A stretch of DNA of 43,184 bases from a virus, in the IMG/VR virus record IMGVR_UViG_3300032893_000112, positions 1 through 43,184 of that record. One strand, given 5' to 3'. Positions 1-7,730 of the stretch are shown piece by piece. The notes under the pieces are model-generated. The model was given only the letters and a program-made list of their open reading frames with translations, did no database searches and was not told the DNA's origin. Numbering within the stretch: the first letter of the stretch is position 1; every line of letters starts with the position of its first letter. The position numbers and the translations under genes are program-made.

Positions 1-1
1 G

Positions 2-331
2 CTGGAGCACCTGGGCCATCTCGGGAACGCGGAGGAGTTCTTCGCTCACTTCAACGAGATCTGGAGGATCCTGAAGCCGGGGGGCCATCTGGCGGCGACG
101 TGCCCTGCCTGGAACAGCCGCTGGGCATTCGGAGATCCAGGACACCGGAGGGTCATCTCCAGGGAGAGCTTGGTCTACCTGCAGCGTCCAGAGTACAAGA
201 AGCAGGTTGGGATCACCGCCATGACGGACTACAGGTCCATCTACATCGGAGACTTCGACGTTATGGCCTCCCAGGAGACCGAGGACACTCACGCTTTCGT
301 ACTGAAGGCTATCAAGCCGGTGCGCTCATGA
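2..331 (+). CDS. SAM-dependent methyltransferase, C-terminal part (cut by window start)
   Basis: Open from the first base, so the N-terminus with the SAM-binding GxGxG loop lies outside. The visible 109 residues begin LEHLGHLGN and continue with FNEIWRILKPGGHLAA, the signature of the strand 4-helix-strand 5 part of class I methyltransferases (a histidine-containing motif followed by the '(V)LKPGG' turn). The stop codon overlaps the ATG of the next gene (ATGA, 328-331), indicating translational coupling. A glycosyltransferase follows, so this may belong to a cassette modifying a sugar or a virion surface; the substrate cannot be read from the sequence. The family assignment is good, the role is inference. 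Confidence 0.8.
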   Translation: MEHLGHLGNAEEFFAHFNEIWRILKPGGHLAATCPAWNSRWAFGDPGHRRVISRESLVYLQRPEYKKQVGITAMTDYRSIYIGDFDVMASQETEDTHAFVLKAIKPVRS

Positions 332-1152
332 GCGTCGAAGTGAATGCGCCCAACACAGCGAGTCTCCTGCTCCAGCTGTCGGAGCGAGTCAAGGATCTCC
401 CCTGCGGAGGAGTGAAGATCGCCCTCGCGGTTCCGAGCTACGGTCACGCCGACACGATCTGCCAGAAGGACGTCCGTGTGGCCGTGATGGTCGCGGCTGC
501 CTACGGGGTCGTCTGGGTAGGGGATGCCTCTCCGGACCGGATGGGGTTCAGCGCAGGACGGAACAAGGTGGCAGAAGAGGTGATGGACGACCCGTTCGTC
601 GACGGGATCATGTGGATCGACTCGGACATCCGGATGCGACCGAACGCCATCGCGAATCTCCTGACGGCCGCCAAGGAGGTAAAGGCCGAGTTCATCTCTG
701 GGGCCTACCACCAGAGAGGAAAGCCGTTCGCTCCGGTCTTCTACCACTACAACACCGTCAAGGACTCCTTCCAGTCGTTCCAGAACTACCCGGAGAACGT
801 CGTCGCTCCGGTGGAGGGATGCGGGTTCGGGTTCGTCTACACGTCTCGTGCGTGCCTACAGAAGATCGCCGCCTGGAAGCCGCAGCCGAAGATGAAGCTG
901 CATCCCCTCTTCGCTGAGGGATTCACGAAGAAGCGGGGATGGTTCCCTGACGATCGGGACAACGGAGGGTTCGGAGAGGACCTTTCGTTCTGCTACCAAG
1001 CTCTAAAGGCAGGCGTTCCACTCTGGGTCCACACCGGAGTCCAGCTTGGCCATCTGGGAGAGCCTGAGGTGATCACCAGGGAGAGGTTCTTGAGGGAGAT
1101 GCCGGTTCAGCCGTCTCCTGATCTCTTCGTCCCCTTGCCGAAGAAGGAGTAA
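328..1152 (+). CDS. GT-A-like glycosyltransferase
   Basis: 274 residues. The start at 328 is chosen because it overlaps the upstream stop (ATGA) and begins MSVEVNAPN; longer readings run into the previous gene. The fold cues are an early beta strand KIALAVPSYG (about residue 31), then GIMWIDSDIRM with Asp98-Ser99-Asp100, a DxD-type metal/nucleotide-sugar motif typical of GT-A enzymes, and later GFGEDLSFCYQALKAG, matching the ED acid/base region of family 2-like transferases, followed by HTGVQLGHLG. No membrane segment is seen, so it would act in the cytoplasm. With the upstream methyltransferase it may decorate a phage structural protein or DNA base. The fold is likely; donor and acceptor are unknown. 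Confidence 0.7.
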   Translation: MSVEVNAPNTASLLLQLSERVKDLPCGGVKIALAVPSYGHADTICQKDVRVAVMVAAAYGVVWVGDASPDRMGFSAGRNKVAEEVMDDPFVDGIMWIDSDIRMRPNAIANLLTAAKEVKAEFISGAYHQRGKPFAPVFYHYNTVKDSFQSFQNYPENVVAPVEGCGFGFVYTSRACLQKIAAWKPQPKMKLHPLFAEGFTKKRGWFPDDRDNGGFGEDLSFCYQALKAGVPLWVHTGVQLGHLGEPEVITRERFLREMPVQPSPDLFVPLPKKE

Positions 1153-1154
1153 CC

Positions 1155-1496
1155 GTGCATCTAGAACAGAGTCCCATCCTCAAGGCGTACATCGATGGTG
1201 TCGGATTCAACAAGTACGACTTCTATCGGTGCTACCACTGCCGAGTCATCTTCACCGAGGAGCAGCTCAGGGCTAGGTGCCGAAGCGCGGAGAAGACAGG
1301 AGACAGCTCGATCTGCGACTGCGGTTCGATGAAGTTCGTCCCAGCTTGGCCGAAGCGTCTGCAGTGGGCGAGGTGGAACGTCCTACGGTATACACTAAAG
1401 CTGGTTCTAGCTCGCGGGTTGGCTCCGTGGCTCGACAAGCACTACCCTCCCGCTTTGCCACTGGTAGAGAGACTGGTGCAGCCGAAGGAGAAGTGA
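1155..1496 (+). CDS. Small zinc-ribbon-like protein
   Basis: 113 residues, GTG start 5 nt after an AAGGAG ribosome binding site at the end of the glycosyltransferase. It contains CYHC near residue 25 and a later CDCG, four Cys spaced like a zinc ribbon, then a basic, Trp-rich C-terminal half (WPKRLQWARWNVLRYTLKL) that could be an amphipathic helix. Function is not recognised. The stop TGA overlaps the next ATG (1494-1498). Metal binding is inferred from the Cys spacing only. Confidence 0.7.
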   Translation: MHLEQSPILKAYIDGVGFNKYDFYRCYHCRVIFTEEQLRARCRSAEKTGDSSICDCGSMKFVPAWPKRLQWARWNVLRYTLKLVLARGLAPWLDKHYPPALPLVERLVQPKEK

Positions 1497-1798
1497 TGAG
1501 CAACTTTCTGCAGTCTGGAAACCGCTGGACGATGATCCTGCTGCGCCTACCGCAGAAGGACGGCTCGATCTTCTTCCAGAAGGTACCGTTCGAGATAGTG
1601 CGCTTCAACGTGGACGACAACCCATCAGCTCAGCCACAGATCGTTCCCGACGGTCCAGACCTGGGAGTCCCTGGAGGGATCAACTCCGGGGGAACCTCAG
1701 TGGATCGGGACAAGATCTACGAGAACATCTGGTACGTCGACGAGATCCCCTGGAAGCCTGGGGCAGGCGGAAGGGTCTGGTTCGGCAAGATGATCTAG
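1496..1798 (+). CDS. Hypothetical protein
   Basis: 100 residues starting MSNFLQSGNRWTMILL at the ATG overlapping the previous stop; an in-frame longer reading from 1277 lies inside the previous gene and is not used. A short N-terminal beta-rich half (WTMILLRLPQKDGSIFFQKVPFEIVRF) is followed by a Pro/Gly linker and an acidic, aromatic C-terminus ending in VWFGKMI. No family is recognised. It sits three bases before the endolysin. Confidence 0.6.
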   Translation: MSNFLQSGNRWTMILLRLPQKDGSIFFQKVPFEIVRFNVDDNPSAQPQIVPDGPDLGVPGGINSGGTSVDRDKIYENIWYVDEIPWKPGAGGRVWFGKMI

Positions 1799-1801
1799 GC
1801 G

Positions 1802-2230
1802 ATGGACAACCCCTACGTAGCTCAGATCCTGAATCGAGAGGAGGGCTTCTGCTCCTACGCCTATCAGGACAGCAAGGGGTTCTGGACCATCGGCTACGGG
1901 ACGCTCATCGACCGACGGAACGGAGGGGGCATCACTGAGCCGGAGGGTGCCCTCCTCCGTGACAACCGCATCGCACTTCGAGTCGATTCGCTCAACCACA
2001 TGCTCCCCTGGCTGGCGACGCTCGATCCGGTTCGACAGGCCGTGCTGATCTCCATGGCCTACCAGATGGGAGTCGGCGGCCTCATGCAGTTCGTCAGGAC
2101 TCTGGAGGCCATCAGAGAGGGAGACTGGGACCTAGCGGCGAACCGGATGCTGCAGTCCCTCTGGGCTCAGCAGACTCCCGAGCGAGCAGCGAGGATGGCT
2201 CAAGCAATAAGGACCGGCCTGCTAGACTGA
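1802..2230 (+). CDS. Endolysin, GH24 (T4 lysozyme-type) muramidase
   Basis: 142 residues. It hydrolyses the beta-1,4 bond between MurNAc and GlcNAc of peptidoglycan at lysis. The N-terminus has the GH24 catalytic arrangement: Glu14, Asp23 and Thr29 in EEGFCSYAYQDSKGFWTIGYGT, with the same 9- and 6-residue spacing as Glu11/Asp20/Thr26 of T4 lysozyme. The rest is the helical lobe, with ARMAQAIRTG near the end. There is no signal or anchor sequence and no separate wall-binding domain, so it should need a holin for release. The neighbours downstream are several small membrane proteins and a lipoprotein, consistent with a lysis region. Confidence 0.9.
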   Translation: MDNPYVAQILNREEGFCSYAYQDSKGFWTIGYGTLIDRRNGGGITEPEGALLRDNRIALRVDSLNHMLPWLATLDPVRQAVLISMAYQMGVGGLMQFVRTLEAIREGDWDLAANRMLQSLWAQQTPERAARMAQAIRTGLLD

Positions 2231-2257
2231 ATCCGACGGCAAAGGAGGCTACTCCCT

Positions 2258-3346
2258 ATGCGTCGGATCCTGTTGACGGTCTTTCTGGTCTCGCTGCTTC
2301 CCGCCTGCAAACCTGACTGCAACCAGCTAGCCGCTGCGCTGGCGACCGCGAAGCTGACGGGCGACCCCAAGCTGATCGCGATTGCGCAGAAGGAATACGA
2401 CAACGCGAAGTGCTCGGTTCCCGTACCGACTCCGACTCCGACCCCAAGTCCCGTACCGACTCCCACTCCAACTCCCACACCCACCCCGACTCCGACCCCA
2501 GTACCGACTCCCACACCGACGCCGATCCCCACAGTCCCTTGCTCGATCGATGGCCATCCTGGGCCAGGGCTAGCGAACTTCAAGGCAACCCTCGGTGAGC
2601 AGGTAAACAAGGCTATCGCCGCGGTTCATCCAGAGTGCGCGATCGGAGGGACGTGCTTGCTGGGAGATGAGGATCAGCAGACATTCCTGAGATCCGTGAT
2701 CGTCCAGCTCCAGAAGCAGGGCCTGTGCGCTGGCCAGGACGATCCGGGCATCACCGACGAGATCGCCGTAGCTCGGACTCCGCAGGATGTGCGGGAGGGC
2801 TACAACATCTTCGTCGGAGACGATCACACAGGGCCGAGGCCACCAGGGACACCAAGGCGTACGGCTCTCTGGTATCCGGAAGCCTACAACGGGAGTGCGT
2901 ACCAGCCTGCACCGACACCTACGCCCAATCCGACTCCGACACCAGACCCACTGGCTGAACTCGCTCCGCTTCCCGATAGGAAGAACCTGAAGATCGCCAT
3001 GGATGCCGGACACTACAACGGCGGCTACAGGGACTGGACCGCACAGCAGTGCGGGAGGCCGGATCTCTGCGCAGCCTATGGGTATGTGGGCCGCAACTGC
3101 TGTCCGGTCGGCAACGCTCCGGTAGCCGGAATCGGCTGGGGTCGCGAGCGCTACATCATGGGACAGGACGGTGGCTCGCAAGATCCTCCTGGAGTCCCAG
3201 GTCCGGCGGTGTGTCAGACGGATGGAGGATCGCCCAACATCGATCCAAACAACTGGCTCAACTGCTCCTGTGCGGGCCAGGGCTGCAAGCAGATCCGGAT
3301 GTGCAACAAGGACCTCTCGGTCTGCTCCGATTGGGGGACGCCATGA
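2258..3346 (+). CDS. Lipoprotein with Pro-Thr linkers and a Cys-rich C-terminal domain
   Basis: 362 residues with a strong AAAGGAGG site just before the ATG. The N-terminus MRRILLTVFLVSLLPAC is a lipoprotein signal with a probable acylated Cys17. A helical segment (residues about 22-50) leads into a long Pro-Thr linker at about 54-95, a globular helical part (NKAIAAVHPECAIGG), a second Pro-Thr linker near 218-231, and a C-terminal domain (about 240-362) with many Cys (CCPVG, NCSCAGQGC, CNKDLSVC). The linkers are encoded by repetitive CCGACTCC-type DNA. Function is unknown. A membrane-anchored, disulfide-rich exported protein is the direct reading; an outer spanin is possible from position but the length is far above usual. 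Confidence 0.75.
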   Translation: MRRILLTVFLVSLLPACKPDCNQLAAALATAKLTGDPKLIAIAQKEYDNAKCSVPVPTPTPTPSPVPTPTPTPTPTPTPTPVPTPTPTPIPTVPCSIDGHPGPGLANFKATLGEQVNKAIAAVHPECAIGGTCLLGDEDQQTFLRSVIVQLQKQGLCAGQDDPGITDEIAVARTPQDVREGYNIFVGDDHTGPRPPGTPRRTALWYPEAYNGSAYQPAPTPTPNPTPTPDPLAELAPLPDRKNLKIAMDAGHYNGGYRDWTAQQCGRPDLCAAYGYVGRNCCPVGNAPVAGIGWGRERYIMGQDGGSQDPPGVPGPAVCQTDGGSPNIDPNNWLNCSCAGQGCKQIRMCNKDLSVCSDWGTP

Positions 3347-3534
3347 GCCACACAGGATCGACGGCATTCGTCCTGCAGATCTCTGGACTCCAGGAGCGCA
3401 TCGCTGAGCTGGAGAAGGCGCTCGCCGAGGCCACGCGGCTGCTGGAGCAGGCCAGCGAGGCTCTTCCCGATGAGGCGCTGGGCCTGATCGACGACATCCA
3501 GGACTGGCTGCGCATCGCGCGGGTGCCGTCATGA
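3343..3534 (+). CDS. Small coiled-coil protein
   Basis: 63 residues; the ATG overlaps the stop of the lipoprotein gene (ATGA). Residues about 13-40 (LQERIAELEKALAEATRLLEQ) show clear heptads of Leu/Ile/Ala with Glu/Lys at flanking positions, i.e. a coiled coil. No membrane segment. It is followed by overlapping small membrane-protein genes, so a role as a partner in lysis or in the virion is possible but unproven. Confidence 0.65.
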   Translation: MSHTGSTAFVLQISGLQERIAELEKALAEATRLLEQASEALPDEALGLIDDIQDWLRIARVPS

Positions 3535-3638
3535 AGCCCGGCGACTTGCTCAAGGGAGCCGGTGGGCTGTTCTTCTGGCTGCTCATGTTCTGGAAGCCCA
3601 AGCCGAAGCCGAAGGATCCGGATGAGGTGAAACGCTGA
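3531..3638 (+). CDS. Very small membrane protein (35 aa)
   Basis: Start ATG overlaps the preceding stop (ATGA at 3531-3534) and its own TGA overlaps the next ATG, so the frame is held in place by both neighbours. The product MKPGDLLKGAG is followed by GLFFWLLMFW, a short hydrophobic stretch, and a KPKPKPKDPDEVKR tail. It is a one-segment membrane peptide with a basic Lys-Pro tail. A holin-like or antiholin-like role is possible from position near the endolysin, but nothing in the sequence proves it. Confidence 0.6.
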   Translation: MKPGDLLKGAGGLFFWLLMFWKPKPKPKDPDEVKR

Positions 3639-4366
3639 TGCGCCGACTACTCTCTCGCTTCCTCGAATGGTTGCCAGTTGCCGCCTACCGCCTCGACCGG
3701 ACGTCGCTGCGCAACCCGTTCGCCACCGACATCGGCTGCTCAGCGCTTCTCATCATGCTGCTTGCTTTCTTCGTCCTCGGACTGGGAGCAGTGATCGCTC
3801 ACTGTGATCCGCCTCCAGACCCGCAGGCAGTCCAGCCTCTAGCTCAGGTTTGGCTGGGGGGCGAGAGCACCTACGCCGCCAACTCCGCGCAGAAGTACAC
3901 GCCCGTAGGCCAGATCTCGCTCATCGCGGGGATGGGCCACTGGGGTGGTGGACTGCGCGTTCGAACGATGGGAGTCACCGGAGTCTACCAGCCGAATCAG
4001 CCCTCGACCTTCACCGCCGCCGAGGCGTACGTGCTTCTCTTCCTCAACGTGGCAGACACCTCGAAGACCGGATACACCATCACGATCGCTCCGGCAGTCT
4101 TCGCTGGCTACGCCATTCCGCTGCAGACACAGAACGGAGTATCTCCAACTCTCGCTCGAACCTGTACCGCGATGGCTGGACTTCGACTAGCTGGTCCGAG
4201 TTGGCGCGCTGAGATCGGAGCGGGCATGTACCAGCAGCTCGTCGGGTTCACGGTCGGGGTGACCACCCACGTTCAGATCACAGAGCACAGCGCCTGGGTA
4301 GTCGATGCGGCGGTCGGGTCGGCAGGAAAGTACGTCGCCTCGATCGCTATCTTGCTGAGGCCATAG
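3638..4366 (+). CDS. Membrane-anchored beta-rich protein
   Basis: 242 residues. One strong transmembrane segment at about 31-55 (DIGCSALLIMLLAFFVLGLG) is followed by CDPPPDPQAVQ and then an alternating hydrophobic/polar pattern with many Gly, Tyr and Thr (VGQISLIAGMGHWGGGLRVR, GYTITIAPAVFAGYA) ending in a hydrophobic strand. The second part looks like the strands of a small beta barrel. No family is recognised. It could be an exported envelope protein; alternatively a virion protein with a membrane anchor. Confidence 0.6.
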   Translation: MRRLLSRFLEWLPVAAYRLDRTSLRNPFATDIGCSALLIMLLAFFVLGLGAVIAHCDPPPDPQAVQPLAQVWLGGESTYAANSAQKYTPVGQISLIAGMGHWGGGLRVRTMGVTGVYQPNQPSTFTAAEAYVLLFLNVADTSKTGYTITIAPAVFAGYAIPLQTQNGVSPTLARTCTAMAGLRLAGPSWRAEIGAGMYQQLVGFTVGVTTHVQITEHSAWVVDAAVGSAGKYVASIAILLRP

Positions 4367-4368
4367 CT

Positions 4369-4719
4369 ATGCAGCCCTTCGTTCCGATCTTCTGGTACTG
4401 GTTCTTCGGGATCATGGTGCTGTTCCTGCCAGTTGAACTGCTGGCTGCGATGCAGCACAAGACGACTGGCTTCTGGGGATGGTTGCTCGCCCACGGGACC
4501 TTCTCCGAGTTCATCTTCTGGGTGTTCGGAATCAAGCCTCGCCCAGATGGAAAGCCAGTGCGCTGGGCTGCCGAGCGCCACTTCGTACTGACCGGCATGT
4601 GCATCGCGCTCTGGTACCACTTCCGATTCGCCTCCACTGTGGTTCCGGTGGCTGGATTCGGGATCCTCGTAGGGGTCGTAATGATCAGAACGATGTTCTG
4701 GGAAAGGAAGTCTGCATGA
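4369..4719 (+). CDS. Integral membrane protein
   Basis: 116 residues with about three hydrophobic segments: residues 6-27 (PIFWYWFFGIMVLFLPVELL), 37-54 around GFWGWLLAHGTFSEFIFWVF, and about 88-108 (VVPVAGFGILVGVVMI). Very aromatic. It starts two bases after the previous stop and overlaps the next gene by ATGA. Multi-segment small membrane proteins next to an endolysin are holin candidates, but this assignment rests on position and topology alone. Confidence 0.65.
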   Translation: MQPFVPIFWYWFFGIMVLFLPVELLAAMQHKTTGFWGWLLAHGTFSEFIFWVFGIKPRPDGKPVRWAAERHFVLTGMCIALWYHFRFASTVVPVAGFGILVGVVMIRTMFWERKSA

Positions 4720-5063
4720 GCGGACTGTTGCAGAAGTTGCTGCTCAAGATCGTGCATCCGATCGTCGAATCCAAGGTAGGGAAGTACCTCACCGCCAAGC
4801 CCGGGCTGCTGAGAACGACCGTGGTCCTCTACGTCATCGTGACCGCAGTCCTCGCCTTCTTCCACGTCGCTGAGCCACTCTCGATCCTGACCCAGGTGTT
4901 CTCCTGGCTCGGGCTAGCGGCGCAGACGGCTGGCATGCCTGTCGATCCGCACGCAGTGGGAGAGGCCTTCACCAACTTCCTGAAGGCTCTACTCGTGCTG
5001 CTGGCGGTACTCAGGCCGATAGTCCGCTGGGTCGAGGCTGGGTTCAAGCAGACACAGGCGTAA
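4716..5063 (+). CDS. Membrane protein, holin candidate
   Basis: 115 residues; the start overlaps the upstream stop. Two hydrophobic segments: about 31-51 (LLRTTVVLYVIVTAVLAFFH) and about 88-104 (FLKALLVLLAVLRPIV), separated by a loop containing QVFSWLGLAAQTAG. The N-terminus is amphipathic and basic (LLQKLLLKIVHPIVESKVGK). Size and two-segment topology fit a class II or phage LL-H-type holin; no family match can be claimed from reading alone. Confidence 0.6.
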   Translation: MSGLLQKLLLKIVHPIVESKVGKYLTAKPGLLRTTVVLYVIVTAVLAFFHVAEPLSILTQVFSWLGLAAQTAGMPVDPHAVGEAFTNFLKALLVLLAVLRPIVRWVEAGFKQTQA

Positions 5064-5076
5064 GGGAGAACATCAG

Positions 5077-5604
5077 ATGCTGGTTCCAGCGGTCCTGCTC
5101 CAAACGGCTACACAGACTGGAGACTTCTTCAAGGACCACTCGGAAGTGGTCAAGGCAATCATCGGTGGGCAGTTCGCCATGATCGGGTCTCTGCTCTTGC
5201 TCCTGCTTGGAGTGGGACGCTGGAGGTTCTCCCGTATCGACAAGGACCTCTCTTCTGTTGGTCGCCGTCTTGAGAAAGTAGAGGTCGAAGTGCAGGATGC
5301 CCTGACGCAGCTGTCATCGAGCAAGGAGGATCGGAACGGCATCCACTCGGCGATTCAGTCGTTGGACGAGAAGGTGGTCAATTACATGGCAGAAGAGGAG
5401 AGAACAGTCTGGGCAGGAATGGAGAAGCTCACCGAGAACCTGTCGGGAATGAGGATCGACTCTGAGCGTAGGATCACGAAGCTCGAAGAGGGCCAGGGAA
5501 GCATCCTGAAGTCTCTCGATGAGATGAAGCTGCGGATGCCGAACGGAGAGTACCAGAGGATCGCCAAGGCTCTGGAGCAGTTGCTCGTCAGGATGAAGGG
5601 GTAG
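5077..5604 (+). CDS. Membrane-anchored coiled-coil protein
   Basis: 175 residues. One transmembrane segment at about 28-48 (GQFAMIGSLLLLLLGVG) is followed by a long charged coiled coil from about 52 to 170 (SRIDKDLSSVGRRLEKVEVE, then further heptads through MRIDSERRITKLEEGQGS). N-out/C-in or the reverse cannot be decided. The architecture resembles an inner-membrane spanin subunit, which would pair with the lipoprotein at 2258; it could also be an unrelated tether. The adaptor genes begin five bases later, so this marks the end of the small membrane-protein block. Confidence 0.6.
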   Translation: MLVPAVLLQTATQTGDFFKDHSEVVKAIIGGQFAMIGSLLLLLLGVGRWRFSRIDKDLSSVGRRLEKVEVEVQDALTQLSSSKEDRNGIHSAIQSLDEKVVNYMAEEERTVWAGMEKLTENLSGMRIDSERRITKLEEGQGSILKSLDEMKLRMPNGEYQRIAKALEQLLVRMKG

Positions 5605-5608
5605 CCTC

Positions 5609-6274
5609 ATGGCGGTTCCGGCACAGGTCATCGAGAGCGTCAGGGAGCGTCTGCGGGATATGGAGTCCGTGAGGTACACGGACCAGGATCTGGTGGACGC
5701 CTACAACGACGCTCTCGATGAGATCGCAGATGCCACGGAGTTCTACGAGCTGTCCGCAGTCGTGAAGCGCAGGAAGTGGGCTCTCTATACGGATCTTCGA
5801 GGGATCTTGCCGCCGGAGTTCCTCAGGGTGAAGGCCGTCTGGAACATGAGCACGAACCGCTGGCTGGATCCGACCGACATCCGAGAGCTGGACCTAAGGC
5901 TGACGAGGGGCTGGGAGAAGAACGCGAACCTCTCCCGCTGGTGGTTCATGCGAGGAATGTGGCACCTGGGGGCGTACCCAGTTCCAGGAGACGACTACAG
6001 CAATCTGAAGGTCTACTACGCATCGCTGGTCCCGCACATCAGCCTGGGTGATGTCGATTTCGTTCCGTCTGGGACCTTCCCGTTCCCTCCGGACTTCAAC
6101 TGCGCGATCGAGTTCTACATGCTCTTCTCGTTGCTGGCCGATGCGGGAGAGACCCAGAAAGCCCTAGGCTTCTGGAGCCAGTACGCAGAGCTGGAGGAAC
6201 AGCTGAAGGCGATGGTACAGCAGAGGATGACTCGCGATCGGATCGTCCATATGGGAGCGCGCCGCTCATGGTAA
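5609..6274 (+). CDS. Phage adaptor-like protein (portal-to-tail connector)
   Basis: 221 residues. The N-terminus VIESVRERLRDMESVRYTDQ then LVDAYNDALDEIADATEF has the pattern 'VR.RL.D....RYTD..LVDAYNDAL', characteristic of head-tail adaptor proteins of short-tailed phages (equivalent in role to T7 gp11), which form a ring under the portal. The rest contains a beta-rich part (YSNLKVYYASLVPHISLGDV) and a C-terminal helix ending ARRSW. The next gene repeats the same N-terminal pattern. The assignment is by motif, not by a search. Confidence 0.65.
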   Translation: MAVPAQVIESVRERLRDMESVRYTDQDLVDAYNDALDEIADATEFYELSAVVKRRKWALYTDLRGILPPEFLRVKAVWNMSTNRWLDPTDIRELDLRLTRGWEKNANLSRWWFMRGMWHLGAYPVPGDDYSNLKVYYASLVPHISLGDVDFVPSGTFPFPPDFNCAIEFYMLFSLLADAGETQKALGFWSQYAELEEQLKAMVQQRMTRDRIVHMGARRSW

Positions 6275-7332
6275 CCCTGGGTCAGTGCCTGTTGTCCCTA
6301 CGGAAGAGGCTCAACGACATCTCCGCGGAGATCTGGACGGACGCTCAGCTGATCGACTACATCGGAGATGGCTACTACGCGATCACTAGGGATGTCCCGT
6401 GCCTCTTCTCCATGGCGATGTGGACGAACGAGCCCCAATCGGCGAACCACACCAGGGAGTTCGAAGAGCAGTTCATGACGGGTCCGATCCTGAGTACCTT
6501 CAACTTCACCAAGGAAGATGACCGGATCGGAGTGGACCCAAGGTCCTCTGGTCCAGTCAACAACACGCGCCCGAGCGACGCTGTAGCAACTGCGGCCTCT
6601 TCCCCTGCTCCAACAACATCGAGCACGCGGCGACTACCGGAAGGAGTCGTCGAGATCGATCGCGTCTCTCACAACTTCATCCGCCTGATGCCTCAGCCGG
6701 CTCAGTACCTGAGGTCGACCCGCTGGAAGTACGAGACCATGCAGGGTGGGACCTTCATGTACACGATGGACCAGGACGGATTCCGGACTCTTCGTCTGGT
6801 GGCGGTTCCGGCCGGAGTTCCAGCCACCTACACGACCAGTGGAGTCTTTGGAGTCCTCAGGTCCCAGGACTTCTGGAACGCGAACACGGACGGAGGCCCC
6901 ATCGAGGACACGACCGTTGTTGGAAGCTACGGGATCATGAGGTCGATGTCGCGCCACTTCAACCAGGGCCAGTACGGAGCGATCAGAAGGGTGGTGCCAG
7001 ACAACTACGCCACCAGGGTGGAGTACTTCCGTCTCGGAGAGAGGATGACTGGAAGTCAGGACACCTTCTCGATCCCGGATCGAGTCGTCAAGTACACCCA
7101 GTGGTGGGCGATGTTCAGGGCCTACTCTCATCCAGGGAAGGGCGAGGACGCCAAGCTAGCGGAACACTACAAGCAACGCTACACGATGGCGGCGGATAGG
7201 CTGCAGCATCGGGTCAACGCCGAGCAGGACGGTCGCACCAAGACGATGGGGATGCAGAGGACCGGAGTCACGGACTCCTATCTTTCTCTGTTCCCTCCGG
7301 ACTACGGCTACGGCAGGCGTTTCGGAGGATAG
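6268..7332 (+). CDS. Second adaptor-like protein, paralogue of the preceding gene
   Basis: 354 residues; the start ATG overlaps the upstream gene by seven bases. The N-terminus LGQCLLSLRKRLNDISAEIW with TDAQLIDYIGDGYYAITRDV matches the same 'LR.RLND....WTD.QLIDYI.DGYY' pattern as the upstream protein but the protein is longer, with a low-complexity insertion (ATAASSPAPTTSSTRR near residue 113) and a beta-rich centre. The tandem suggests two connector rings or a duplicated adaptor. Homology between the two is inferred by eye from the first 40 residues only. Confidence 0.6.
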   Translation: MVTLGQCLLSLRKRLNDISAEIWTDAQLIDYIGDGYYAITRDVPCLFSMAMWTNEPQSANHTREFEEQFMTGPILSTFNFTKEDDRIGVDPRSSGPVNNTRPSDAVATAASSPAPTTSSTRRLPEGVVEIDRVSHNFIRLMPQPAQYLRSTRWKYETMQGGTFMYTMDQDGFRTLRLVAVPAGVPATYTTSGVFGVLRSQDFWNANTDGGPIEDTTVVGSYGIMRSMSRHFNQGQYGAIRRVVPDNYATRVEYFRLGERMTGSQDTFSIPDRVVKYTQWWAMFRAYSHPGKGEDAKLAEHYKQRYTMAADRLQHRVNAEQDGRTKTMGMQRTGVTDSYLSLFPPDYGYGRRFGG

Positions 7333-7334
7333 TG

Positions 7335-7727
7335 ATGATCACAGTCGAGACGTTGATGGGCCAGGACATCGACCTTGGCGTCAACCCGACCAACAAGACA
7401 CACCCGAGCGGGGGGACTCTTCCTGGACATCAGGTCAGCCTGTCGACCTTCTCCCGAGCGGGAGCATCGGGAACTGCGCCCACGGGTTCCTGGACTCCAG
7501 GCGTCGTTCCTGCCGGAGGTCAGATCTCCACGACCATCACGGTTCCGGGAGCGCAGCTGAGTGACAAGGTGCTGGCTTCCTTCGATCAGCTGGGATCCAG
7601 TGGACTTCTGCTATCGGCGTACGTCTCCGATCTCAACACCGTCACCGTCATCATCGCTAACCTGACCGGAAGCCCAGTCACGCTTTCAGCGGGGACGCTC
7701 TCAGTCTTGGCGTTCCAGCACAGGTAG
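7335..7727 (+). CDS. Small beta-rich structural protein
   Basis: 130 residues. An in-frame GTG at 7332 precedes the ATG at 7335; the ATG is preferred because GGAGG (7324-7328) lies six bases upstream. The sequence is Thr/Ser/Gly-rich with alternating strands (SDKVLASFDQLGSSGLLLSA, TVTVIIANLTGSPVTLSAG), the look of a jelly-roll or Ig-like decoration domain. Lies between adaptor and fibronectin-like genes, so it is probably a virion component. Confidence 0.6.
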   Translation: MITVETLMGQDIDLGVNPTNKTHPSGGTLPGHQVSLSTFSRAGASGTAPTGSWTPGVVPAGGQISTTITVPGAQLSDKVLASFDQLGSSGLLLSAYVSDLNTVTVIIANLTGSPVTLSAGTLSVLAFQHR

Positions 7728-7730
7728 AAG

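Noticed and set aside
2418-2540. Tandem CCGACTCC-like repeats, considered as a regulatory or CRISPR-like array
   Set aside because: They encode an in-frame Pro-Thr linker of the lipoprotein and have no spacers.
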